Shown: piece by piece, positions 35,701-39,416 of the stretch
Position numbering within the stretch: the first letter of the stretch is position 1
Layout of the letters: each line of letters opens with the position of its first letter
DNA from: Pycnopodia helianthoides
Lineage: Eukaryota > Echinodermata > Asteroidea > Forcipulatida > Asteriidae
Length of the DNA: 64,000 nt
Direction of reading: 5' to 3'
Assembly (NCBI GenBank): GCA_032158295.1
Contig: CM063249.1
Location: 5,967,195-6,031,194, forward strand
Notes under the pieces: generated by a model
Database searches by the model: none
What the model saw: only the letters and a program-made list of their open reading frames with translations
What the model was told of the DNA's origin: nothing
Program-made: the position numbers and the translations under genes

Positions 35701-35719
35701 TTCTCACGTCACAGCTCAT
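456..35719 (-). CDS. WSCD: WSCD1/WSCD2-like WSC-domain membrane protein (probable Golgi sulfotransferase family), 5' part of gene
   Basis: Three exons on the minus strand: 35719-35219 (ATG at 35657), 5611-5491 and 655-456. Splice phases 1, 2 and 1 are mutually compatible and give 253 codons; the gene continues past the left edge. Residues about 29-47 form one hydrophobic segment after a short basic N-terminus (MRSKRRHK), i.e. a type II signal anchor. Residues 148-250 are a WSC domain with the family's motifs: YLGCYRDE, LRRMTV, YYAGLE, CYCGKR and the CGG turn, plus two N-glycosylation sequons (NAT, NTT). Known WSCD1/2 proteins have this order: short cytosolic tail, anchor, WSC domains, sulfotransferase domain; vertebrate members have recently been assigned as sialate O-sulfotransferases. 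The sulfotransferase part is not in this window, so enzyme activity is inferred from the family. Intron 1 is about 29.6 kb. Another WSC-containing glycosyltransferase such as a xylosyltransferase is less likely, because the RRMTV and YAGLE motifs match WSCD. Confidence 0.88.
780..940 (-). mobile_element. SINE-A fragment (tRNA-derived)
   Basis: On the minus strand a tRNA-like head (box A form TAGCTCAGTTGGTAGAGC, about 822-840) follows a body also seen at 47.7, 48.3 and 58.6 kb (CCCAGGTTGTATCGTAAA, GACAAAGTAGGGAGG). The tail word ACCACAAGGGAAACTGA lies at 800-815. The copy is deleted between head and tail and has lost box B. Confidence 0.65.
1276..1465 (+). mobile_element. LINE-X 3' end fragment
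   Basis: The plus strand encodes SLWNSLPGEYFPP, the C-terminal signature of many CR1/jockey-type reverse transcriptases, followed by a 3' UTR ending CTTGCATAAAAC. It is closely similar to 52466-52670 in the other half of the window, so this is a 5'-truncated LINE insertion in a WSCD intron. No intact RT domain. Confidence 0.65.
1541..2246. repeat. 19-bp minisatellite, block 1 (about 37 copies)
   Basis: Tandem repeat of GTCTGTATTCCTGGTACCT, each unit carrying GGTACC (KpnI site). Common variants have ACTCATGG or ACTCCTGG in place of ATTCCTGG, and some units are 21 bp. Because 19 is not a multiple of 3, all frames stay open and translate as a 19-residue repeat on both strands. These frames are not genes. 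Confidence 0.97.
2419..2957. repeat. 19-bp minisatellite, block 2 with 270-bp higher-order repeat
   Basis: Same unit as the block at 1.5-2.2 kb, separated from it by about 170 bp of ordinary sequence. Inside, a 270-bp segment (twelve 19-bp units plus two 21-bp units) is duplicated: the variant TGGTACTTGTCTG recurs at 2529 and 2799, and the paired CATGGTACCTGTGTCTG variants recur from about 2583 and 2853. Confidence 0.95.
2958..4400. other. WSCD intron 2: no gene seen
   Basis: AT-rich intronic DNA with short homopolymers (G9 near 3130, A-runs near 3370 and 3810). No convincing coding segment, transposon end or long repeat found. Confidence 0.5.
4402..4562. repeat. Tandem repeat, about 38-bp unit, 4 copies
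   Basis: Four degenerate copies of GAAGCCATATAGCCATGTAG followed by CTATGGYGATCTACAG. Each copy contains the local palindrome AGCCATGTAGCTATGGC, so each unit can fold. Confidence 0.85.
4750..5135 (-). mobile_element. SINE-A copy, diverged
   Basis: Minus strand: a tRNA-like head at about 4975-5035 (CTAGATAGTTGAGTTGGTAG as box A; the box B region is decayed). The intergenic-style body (GGAGACCGCCATCATAGGGC) lies to its right and a tail word (ACTGGGTAAATTT) at about 4783-4796. Similar to copies at 35.0, 47.7 and 58.6 kb. Confidence 0.6.
5491..5611 (-). CDS. WSCD: WSCD exon: first half of WSC domain
   Basis: 121 bp, residues 147-187. The acceptor TTTTTTGACAG precedes TACTATATTTAGG and the donor is AGTAAAAG|GTGTGT. 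The frame reads VLYLGCYRDETERTL and then LRRMTVALC..C, the N-terminal half of a WSC domain. Entry phase 1 matches the 35219 donor (G+TA gives V) and exit phase 2 matches the next exon. Confidence 0.9.
5612..8290. other. WSCD intron 1, left part: no gene seen
   Basis: AT-rich intronic sequence. I found no exon-like segment with plausible splice sites and no clear transposon termini. The octamer TAGGCCTA occurs at 7097. A short (GA)n run lies at 8294-8317. Confidence 0.45.
8294..8317. repeat. (GA)n microsatellite
   Basis: About 12 GA dinucleotides. Open frames across it (Arg-Glu or Ser-Leu runs) are artefacts. Confidence 0.9.
9293..9422. mobile_element. Possible PIF/Harbinger-type MITE, 130 bp
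   Basis: Short terminal inverted repeats GGCCGTGT ... ACACGGCC are flanked on both sides by TAA (9290-9292 and 9423-9425), the TWA-type target duplication of PIF/Harbinger elements. The interior repeats CGTAGCCATAAA. A single copy with short TIRs, so tentative. Confidence 0.4.
9423..10540. other. WSCD intron 1: no gene seen
   Basis: Includes a GGCTAC-rich stretch near 9490-9515 and ordinary AT-rich sequence. From about 10440 diverged units of the following 31-bp minisatellite can be made out. Confidence 0.4.
10541..11172. repeat. 31-bp minisatellite, about 20 copies
   Basis: Head-to-tail copies of a 31-bp unit, CGGAAATCAATCTGTTACGG followed by ACTACAATCAC. Point changes affect mostly the last five bases (ATCACC, ATTACC, ATCTCC, ATCAGT) and a few units lack 2-3 bases. 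There are no unique spacers between units, so this is a satellite, not a CRISPR array. Confidence 0.95.
11311..12776. repeat. Compound tandem array of 148-160-bp modules joined by (CA)n tracts
   Basis: Three module types alternate with CA-dinucleotide runs. P (GTGTGTAATGACC to ACAAACTCAC) is at 11349-11496, 12069-12216 and 12227-12374. Q (ATCCTTACGGATCC to TGTGTGTAC) is at 11523-11681, 11701-11860 and 12411-12570. R, which starts like Q and ends CCTTCCGTAAGC, is at 11889-12046 and 12593-12750. The Q/R core shares TTGTGGGGTCC and TATTGTTGTTCTATTATTCC. Order P-Q-Q-R-P-P-Q-R suggests expansion of a P-Q-R block. A lone relative lies at about 33487-33541. Confidence 0.93.
12777..13599. other. WSCD intron 1: no gene seen
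   Basis: Unique AT-rich sequence between the compound array and the TTAA MITE at 13600. Nothing identifiable. Confidence 0.4.
13600..13986. mobile_element. TTAA-flanked MITE, family 2, copy 1
   Basis: The ends AGGCAGTGGACACTATTGGT and ACCAATAGTGTCCAGTGTCT are inverted repeats, bounded by TTAA at 13600-13603 and 13983-13986. The interior has an inverted subrepeat (TTTCGAGACCTCAGAATTAG / TTTTGAGGTCTCGAAATC). Related copies are at 21971, 57121 and 62564. The TTAA target suggests mobilisation by a piggyBac-type or other TTAA-specific transposase. Confidence 0.85.
14100..14455. repeat. Degenerate tandem repeat, about 28-31-bp unit
   Basis: Around 12 diverged copies of TTTTCAAATAGCCCAATTTC followed by AAACTATTTCC. 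The pattern weakens toward both ends, indicating an old minisatellite. Confidence 0.8.
14868..15173 (+). pseudogene. Unexplained 101-codon open frame, faintly PAN/apple-like
   Basis: An open frame in the WSCD intron but on the opposite strand. It has a balanced amino-acid composition and a segment (SIYSCMQN, GAAQQFSPVYYNQTGNLLTLN) that loosely follows the S..C...C...A..F.Y....G.C.L pattern of PAN/apple domains, but the expected second and last cysteines are missing. No promoter, convincing splice sites or neighbouring exon were found. It could be a decayed gene fragment or chance. Confidence 0.2.
15174..16340. other. WSCD intron 1: no gene seen
   Basis: AT-rich to about 15700, then 15750-16030 is less AT-rich and non-repetitive (for example CACGCTATATAGTAGCATTA), which could be a conserved non-coding block. 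A16 followed by G6 lies at about 16023-16045. Confidence 0.35.
16341..16570. mobile_element. MITE with 25-bp perfect terminal inverted repeats, 230 bp
   Basis: Begins CAATAGACCCTTCCCATGAA (ATATG follows) and ends with the exact reverse complement. The interior is GC-rich with GTGCG and CGCGC words. No target duplication is evident, so the superfamily cannot be assigned. Confidence 0.75.
16613..16959 (-). mobile_element. LINE-Y 3' end (RT C-terminus plus (ATT)n tail)
   Basis: The minus strand encodes SFSYLGPKHWNDLPIEIRQA, the conserved end of CR1/Rex-type ORF2 proteins, then KSRLKTYLFEQ and a stop. The 3' UTR contains GCGCTATATAAGTATCCACT and ends in a long (ATT)n tract at 16613-16646. A 5'-truncated copy. 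The same tail word occurs in SINE-B and at 54.05 kb. Confidence 0.8.
17280..18900. repeat. Diverged long-period repeats
   Basis: Segments around 18300, 18470, 18600 and 18700 share ACATTTTATTCAAAA, TCATAATCTT and GCCGTCTSGTAGC at about 110-170 bp intervals. A stretch near 17525 (ACTGCCTCAAACTCAAGATC) resembles 18840. This looks like an old tandem family with no coding frame. Confidence 0.55.
18901..19740. other. WSCD intron 1: no gene seen
   Basis: Mostly AT-rich, with a T-run near 18938 and a short direct repeat (ATTCATTAACTGCTTTATTG) near 19092-19130. No exon or transposon end found. Confidence 0.4.
19745..20070. repeat. Tandem repeat of about 38-45 bp
   Basis: Five degenerate copies of GACTCCATCCGGTCAAAGGT followed by GCTCATCTATATTGTTA, with insertions between copies 2 and 3 and before the last copy near 20045. 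Confidence 0.8.
20465..20556. repeat. (GGTGAG)n run followed by a 28-30 base A-run
   Basis: GGTGAG hexamers at about 20465-20508, interrupted by GGTGAT, then A28+ from about 20528. The G-rich strand could form a quadruplex. It may be the tail of a retroposed sequence, though no body was recognised upstream. Confidence 0.7.
20557..21335. other. WSCD intron 1: non-repetitive block, possible conserved element
   Basis: 20740-21120 is less AT-rich and free of recognisable repeats (for example GAACCGGGTGAATTAGAACG). No coding frame found. It could be regulatory, but nothing in the sequence proves it. Confidence 0.3.
21340..21425. repeat. Short tandem repeat, about 33-bp unit
   Basis: Three copies of CTGCAGTGCCTGTCGGTGGC followed by CAACC, with one copy expanded by TGCATGTCAG. 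Confidence 0.75.
21971..22333. mobile_element. TTAA-flanked MITE, family 2, diverged copy 2
   Basis: Starts TTAAAGGCCCTGTACACTAT and ends in TACCAATCCTGTATAATACC plus TTTAA, with TTAA at both ends. The internal word GACCAATTGAGCTCAAATTT is shared with the 13.6-kb copy. More diverged than the other three copies. Confidence 0.7.
22334..24159. other. WSCD intron 1: no gene seen
   Basis: AT-rich unique DNA with a G12 run near 23942. TAGGCCTA occurs at 23211. A slightly GC-richer stretch with CGTACGCGTGAACGCG lies at 23510-23600. No exon found. Confidence 0.4.
24160..24450. promoter_or_regulatory. Candidate intronic enhancer or conserved non-coding element
   Basis: A GC-richer, repeat-free block inside WSCD intron 1 carrying three homeodomain-type TAAT cores in palindromic settings (GCATTAATTATGG, CCTTAATTAGTC, GCGTTAATTAAC) around a GC core (CGGCGAACGGGGCGGCAG). 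No coding frame found. The call rests on composition and motif clustering only. Confidence 0.35.
25262..25515. mobile_element. PIF/Harbinger-like MITE, 254 bp
   Basis: Terminal inverted repeats GGCCTGCGCTAAACGTCGCA ... TGCGACGTTTAGCGCAGGCC are flanked by TTA at 25259-25261 and 25516-25518, the TWA target duplication of PIF/Harbinger. The inverted-repeat word recurs inside (GCGCTAAACGTCGCTC near 25427), and a central palindrome CCGTGTAGCACGGCA / TGCCGTGCTACACGG lies at about 25362-25400. No transposase. Confidence 0.85.
25519..26138. other. WSCD intron 1: no gene seen
   Basis: AT-rich with T-runs near 25585-25610; TAGGCCTA at 26064. No feature identified. Confidence 0.4.
26139..26532. repeat. 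Tandem duplication of a 197-bp unit
   Basis: Two adjacent copies beginning GTTTTGAACWTGAAAAGATG and ending GCAAAGATCCTTTAAAACCA, with a few substitutions and one small indel. The unit has no transposon hallmark. Confidence 0.9.
26688..26715. repeat. (CA)n microsatellite
   Basis: About 13 CA dinucleotides after TTCATACA. Thr-His frames across it are artefacts. Confidence 0.9.
27105..27470 (+). mobile_element. Decayed reverse-transcriptase fragment
   Basis: Reading through frame breaks, the plus strand encodes a PQGS-like box (GTACCACAAGGTTCCGGCAT) and about 100 bp later FVYVDET, matching RT motifs PQGS..GP and FVYADDT. Stops interrupt the frame, so this is an old LINE remnant. Confidence 0.5.
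27471..27660 (-). mobile_element. SINE-B 3' fragment
   Basis: Minus-strand relative of the SINE-B 3' half: ATAATAATAGTGGCTTCTTA, ATATCCGTCACTCAGTGACG and AATGTAATGGTTTACAAGGT all match the 60.8-61.0-kb copy. The tRNA-like head is missing. Confidence 0.75.
27720..28484 (+). mobile_element. LINE-Z reverse transcriptase remnant, 5' part
   Basis: The plus strand, with frameshifts and stops, encodes EQSGFRPRHSTQTAI, GPQGTILGPLLFYILINDF and VQFGDDTSTF: RT motifs in the correct order, with the catalytic YADD-type box present as FGDD. It is continued by the segment starting at about 29262, the two being separated by a younger insertion. CR1/L2-like non-LTR group. Not functional. Confidence 0.75.
28485..29255 (+). 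mobile_element. LINE-W 3' end inserted into LINE-Z
   Basis: Contains frames resembling an RT C-terminus (SAQK-type stretch near 28535; QTFRFRGSQAGNAFPSTLKS near 28945) and a 3' UTR ending in an A-rich (AAATA)n tail at about 29220-29243. The stretch 28700-28935 is itself repeated in inverted orientation at 54391-54610. Confidence 0.6.
29262..29740 (+). mobile_element. LINE-Z remnant, 3' part
   Basis: Encodes, with stops, ISPFIHQLHWLPVHSRFNFK and AAAPGFWNDLPLSF, the usual end of CR1-like ORF2, then a tail with GTAAAGCGCTATGACC. It resumes LINE-Z interrupted at about 28484. Part of it is copied again from about 30920 by the 1.4-kb duplication. Confidence 0.7.
29481..30856. repeat. 1.4-kb tandem duplication, copy 1
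   Basis: Near-identical to 30920-32298. It includes the LINE-Z 3' end, a C10 run near 29860, a CAGCA run, a doubled TGATCATGCATACT and, at the right, a SINE-A tail fragment (ACCACAAGGGAAACTGACTG). Open frames on the minus strand recur in both copies and look non-coding. Confidence 0.95.
30920..32298. repeat. 1.4-kb tandem duplication, copy 2
   Basis: Same content as the copy at 29.5-30.9 kb with a small number of substitutions, a longer C-run (about 15 near 31298-31313) and a shorter CAGCA run. The two are joined by about 63 bp carrying the word ATAACCTGGGCGGGGGTAGG. Confidence 0.95.
32299..33978. other. WSCD intron 1: repeat debris, no gene seen
   Basis: Contains a diverged piece of the ACCTGGGCGG...AGGAAATCGGGGAAG repeat at about 32905-32960, a possible SINE-C body fragment near 32560-32600, a stray relative of the 11-12-kb array module at 33487-33541, and a G9 run near 33546. 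No exon recognised. Confidence 0.45.
33979..34353 (+). mobile_element. TTAA-flanked MITE, family 1, copy 1
   Basis: The ends AGGAACATTACAGAATTGGT and ACCAATTCTGTAATGTTCCT are inverted repeats. Left flank TTAA (33979-33982); the right flank is mutated to TTGA. Shared internal words include AGATCGATCGGCCATCTGGG. The interior lacks about 20 bp present in other copies (ACACATGAATAAAACGCTC). Sits in WSCD intron 1. Confidence 0.9.
34354..35018. other. WSCD intron 1: no gene seen
   Basis: Unique AT-rich sequence between the MITE and the SINE-A copy. Nothing identified. Confidence 0.4.
35020..35160 (+). mobile_element. SINE-A copy (tRNA-derived)
   Basis: tRNA-like head with box A TGGCTCAGTTGG and box B GGTTCAAACC, closed by GGCTAGA/TCTAGTC pairing as an acceptor-like stem, followed by CTTTGTTAAGCCC and a C-run. 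It lies close to the WSCD coding exon in intron 1. The lack of a proper anticodon loop and the dispersed copies argue against a functional tRNA. Confidence 0.75.
35219..35719 (-). CDS. WSCD: WSCD exon with start codon: signal anchor and stem
   Basis: Codes residues 1-146 plus one base. The ATG at 35657 has A at -3 and an in-frame TGA 15 bases upstream, which fixes the start. The frame encodes a basic tail, an anchor around LTVLVCLVFPGYILLF, then a polar low-complexity stem rich in E, Q, R and G. It ends ATACGAG|GTAAGATT at 35219. Upstream, a strong acceptor (ACCTTTTTTTCAG) ends at 35720, so this is probably exon 2, after a non-coding 5' exon further right that I could not locate. Two very short upstream ORFs lie between 35719 and the ATG. 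Confidence 0.85.
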
Positions 35720-36810
35720 CTGAAAAAAAGGTATGAAGTAGAAAATAAGGCACGGTCAAGTACTTACCATACCGCAAGCTACATTTCTTTTTATATAAAA
35801 CAGTAGTATAAGCCAACAGCAAACTGAGTCTGCTCGTCGTATCATTCAGAGCATGCAAGGAACAGAGAGCAAGGCCTGGCTGTACTGTATCAAACTACAC
35901 GGATCCAACACATCCGTTACACAATACTATAACTGTCAACCCATCCTGTTTAACAGTGACCTATGTATTAAACACACCAAACATAAACACGACAGAGAAA
36001 GCAGTACCAGTATTTTCGCACCTCTATATCCTTTGAAAGCCACAGTAGCAGTCTGAAGCTGATGGTACGACTAGGCCGAGGACTAGCTTTAAAATGAAGG
36101 CTGATGGCATCAGTGATGTGGGTTGGGGGTTGAGATCACGCACACCGGGCAAACAACACCGATTCGCAGATTGCAGGCTTTCTCTAGTAAGGGTCTGTCA
36201 AATCACATCCATTAAAATCATCAATCACATGCACACGCACAGTGTCTGTACGTACATGTACATTCCACAACCACATCAATTCCAAGATGCTCCATGCATG
36301 TTGTGCATTTCAACGATGCAGTACATCGCACGAGATGCTGTGCTAGGGACATCACCTCCGCACACGTTCTCCATTCATCTTTGAGTAACTGCGGGAGACC
36401 AAGTATTCAAGCCCCGAAATATTTACCGGTGAAATCCTACCGGCTTCTTCCAGCCAGCTTGGCGATAATAGAGAAGATCAAGCCCCCACGCTTTCATAAT
36501 TATTCACGACATTGTGTACATTTTGGCAGACAACTGTTTGCACACACCCAAGCACACTGATCAGCTGGCCCTGTGTTGCCATTACACGACGGGTCGTCCA
36601 CACTGTAATGCACCCATAGCTCAGGCTTGCTAGCTCAGCTCACCGCGCGTACTACCTTCGCCTGCTGTTCACGGCCGGCCTCGTAAAGTGTAGAGCGCCA
36701 TGCTCATCTTAATAATAGAAAAGGTATTAATAATCGTCTTGCAATATTTGAGACCTGCTTCTATTAGGCTCTCTCTGGAGAGGGGAAAAGGTCTGTAAGA
36801 TTTGCTAGCG
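35720..36810 (-). promoter_or_regulatory. Probable WSCD 5' flank
   Basis: The acceptor ending at 35720 implies the first, non-coding exon and promoter lie to the right. 36400-36700 is GC-richer and non-repetitive, a plausible promoter or first-exon region, but I found no definite TATA box, initiator or donor. Confidence 0.3.
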
Positions 36811-36819
36811 ATTCAAATC

Positions 36820-36834
36820 GCGCCCTCTGGTGGC
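36820..36834 (-). promoter_or_regulatory. CTCF-consensus-like site
   Basis: GCGCCCTCTGGTGGC; on the minus strand GCCACCAGAGGGCGC, which fits the vertebrate CTCF core CCASYAGRKGGCR at every position. It lies between the two divergent genes, about 1.1 kb right of the WSCD acceptor. Binding is an inference. Confidence 0.4.
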
Positions 36835-39178
36835 GTTGTGGCGCAGTGCATGTCTGGTGGTTGTAGTGTTTTTTCTTGACATTGTTTTGTTTTAACGATT
36901 ATCTTTGTATTAAACATATTCATAAATACATGTGTTTTGCTTTTGTGCAATTTTTTTGATCTTTGATTTGTGTAGATATCCCATTTTAAGTAGTAAGCCA
37001 CAAGGTAAAACTGACTGGGTAAATTTTTAATAATTTAGGGTTGAACAAAGAAAAGATTGAGACCGCAGAATCAAGTCCCGCTCAAAGTAAATTTTTCTCA
37101 ACATACATTAGTAATAAATTTATTTATATTTTAAATCATTATTTTTGTACTGTTTTTACAGCCCCTGTTCAAATTATATTCACGTTATGTCCAAATATTT
37201 GATATTATTGATAATAATGGTAATAATAAAATAAAATAATAAGACATAAATAATAACTGAGGTAATCGTAGCAGGAAGGAAGACATGATGACATTTCTGT
37301 CATATCTGACAATAAAATCAAGTGACATTTCAACCGTACCTTCAAAGCAGTGTCTTTCCTAACTAACCGATGACATCGTTCTTTATTTTTACATTACGAA
37401 ACGCGGGTTTGATAGCTTAAGGCTTTGCAGGGTGACGAGATCAATATAGCTCTTTGTATTTTTGCAGGTAGTGAATTAAATCTCGTTTTGGAAGAAGTGA
37501 TAGTTAGAACACTCTAGTCAGAACGTTGAGTACGAGCAAAAAAATCATAACGCGCCATAAGCCAACACGTGTTTCAAAAAGAGATCCAGGTACAGGTACA
37601 AATACTATTTAGGATTCGCAGGTGTAAATTACTGCCCCCCTCCCCCACCCCTTCCCCTCCCCCCTTCTGAATGCTCATTCCACTGTGATTAATTGTTATT
37701 GTTCGCATCTTCCGGTCGTCGAGCAATTAAACTCGAGCAAAACGCAGTTGCCTCCTCGATGCAATCCTTGCTATTGATTCGTCATGGATTTAGATTGACA
37801 CAAAGACGCGTGTTGCCGTGTAGGACTAGGCTCGTATTCGTAAGAGGGGCTTCAAGGTCAAATTCAGTTTTGAAGGTGCTCTCATTTTTTTTTATGAAGA
37901 TGGACAAATTACAACTCTCTAACTTCGTGTTAAAATAGCTTTAAAAATGCAATTTAATTTAGTGCTCTTTTCGAGAGAAATTTGGAACACGACGTCATTG
38001 GATGTATCAATTAACAAACGGGTCACTCCATTCCAAAAAGGAACTAGTGCCAGTCAAAAAGGTCAAAATCTACGGAAGCCCATTAGTGCCGCGTTGCGTT
38101 TCTCTTTCCAGGTTCATTTTTAACTAAACATTTTCATTCTCACTTGTTTTTAAAATAAGTAGCAACTTTTCTTGAAGTTGTTTTCAAAATGTTAAAACTA
38201 TGCTGTTTTTTCTCTATAGAATATTACTGCAGAAATCGGTGCACTTTTAAAAATATTTTTAACGGTCTTTTAATTTTTACCTTTGTTAGCAAAAACAATT
38301 GGCCCCAGCTTAATATACTTCAAAATATGATTGCATCATAATACATAATTTCAGTGAGGGGATAGATTTTTGTTCCCTTTCTCCTCAAAACTAGCCGAAA
38401 AGAGGAGTGGATAGATTTTTTATCCTTTGTTCCTTTGAATCTGGAGCCCGGGCCATGTCCCCATGACAATTTTTAAAGTTGGTTTAAAAGAAAACAAAAA
38501 AAAACCGGAATTACAATCTCTTGATAAGTCAGCAACAACAATGAAATACGGAAGAAGATTAGCATGAAGGATATAGATCCAGTCAAAGGATTTTTTTTCA
38601 GGGCCATCACAAGATTCTTCATCTCGGCCCAGGTGGTTTGTCATGTGACCTATATATTAAGGTTGGGTCAGGCAAGAGGACGTTGATGACAGGTGGATTT
38701 TTTTAAAGGGGCATACCACTTCTCGAGATTCCCAACCATTTTGATTGTTAAATACTTTATAAAGTTACCCTATTCGCAAGGTCACTTTTGTTCTATAAAA
38801 GATTATCATGTCAGGTAGTCGACAACTATGGCAACATGTTTTCAATCGTTGCAATTATAACCTTGCTTCTTTAGACGGCTAGGCCTATGCACTCCTGGTT
38901 TGCTGCTCGTTAAATTTAGAAGTTAATATTTCAACTTTTAACAAACGCAGCGAGTGACTTCAATAGTTTCTAAATGAGACTCTAGACCTGTTGAAGTAGT
39001 GTTGGTACATGACTTGAATTCAGGCTGGTTGACAATGGGCGTCCTTTGTTGATATTGGGCTTGCCCGTTACCCGAGCTCTATCTAAATAAACATTCAATG
39101 TTTTCCATGCAAAGCAACGTAACATGGGGCAACGCATGAATCGAACACCCCTTGCTCTATGGTAATAGTGTAAGGGTA
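36835..39178. other. Intergenic: no gene seen
   Basis: Contains a SINE-A tail fragment at about 36985-37085 (ACTGACTGGGTAAATTT), a C-rich stretch near 37636-37665 and AT-rich unique sequence. TAGGCCTA at 38880. No exon found. Confidence 0.4.
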
Positions 39179-39414
39179 CACTGCAAAAACTGGTGTGTTA
39201 AAATTGACCCCATGGGTTTTGTCACATTATAGATACCAAAAAAGAAACAACATTTACATCATAGGGTTTTAAATATAACACTAATTTCTGCCAACTAACA
39301 CTAATTTCTGCCAAAGCAATTACATTTGAGTTGTTTTAACACCCTCTGGTGTTCAATTCAACCCCCTTTTGGGTATCTATATGTGACAACACCCATGGTG
39401 TAAATTTTGCAGTG
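39179..39414. mobile_element. TA-flanked MITE, 236 bp
   Basis: Inverted ends CACTGCAAAAACTGGTGTG ... CCATGGTGTAAATTTTGCAG continue imperfectly over about 60 bp (CATTATAGATACC / GGGTATCTATATGTG). TA duplications lie at 39177-39178 and 39415-39416. Ends CACTGCAAAA with a TA target fit Tc1/mariner-type MITEs. A short internal duplication (TAACACTAATTTCTGCCAA) lies at the centre. Confidence 0.8.
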
Positions 39415-39416
39415 TA

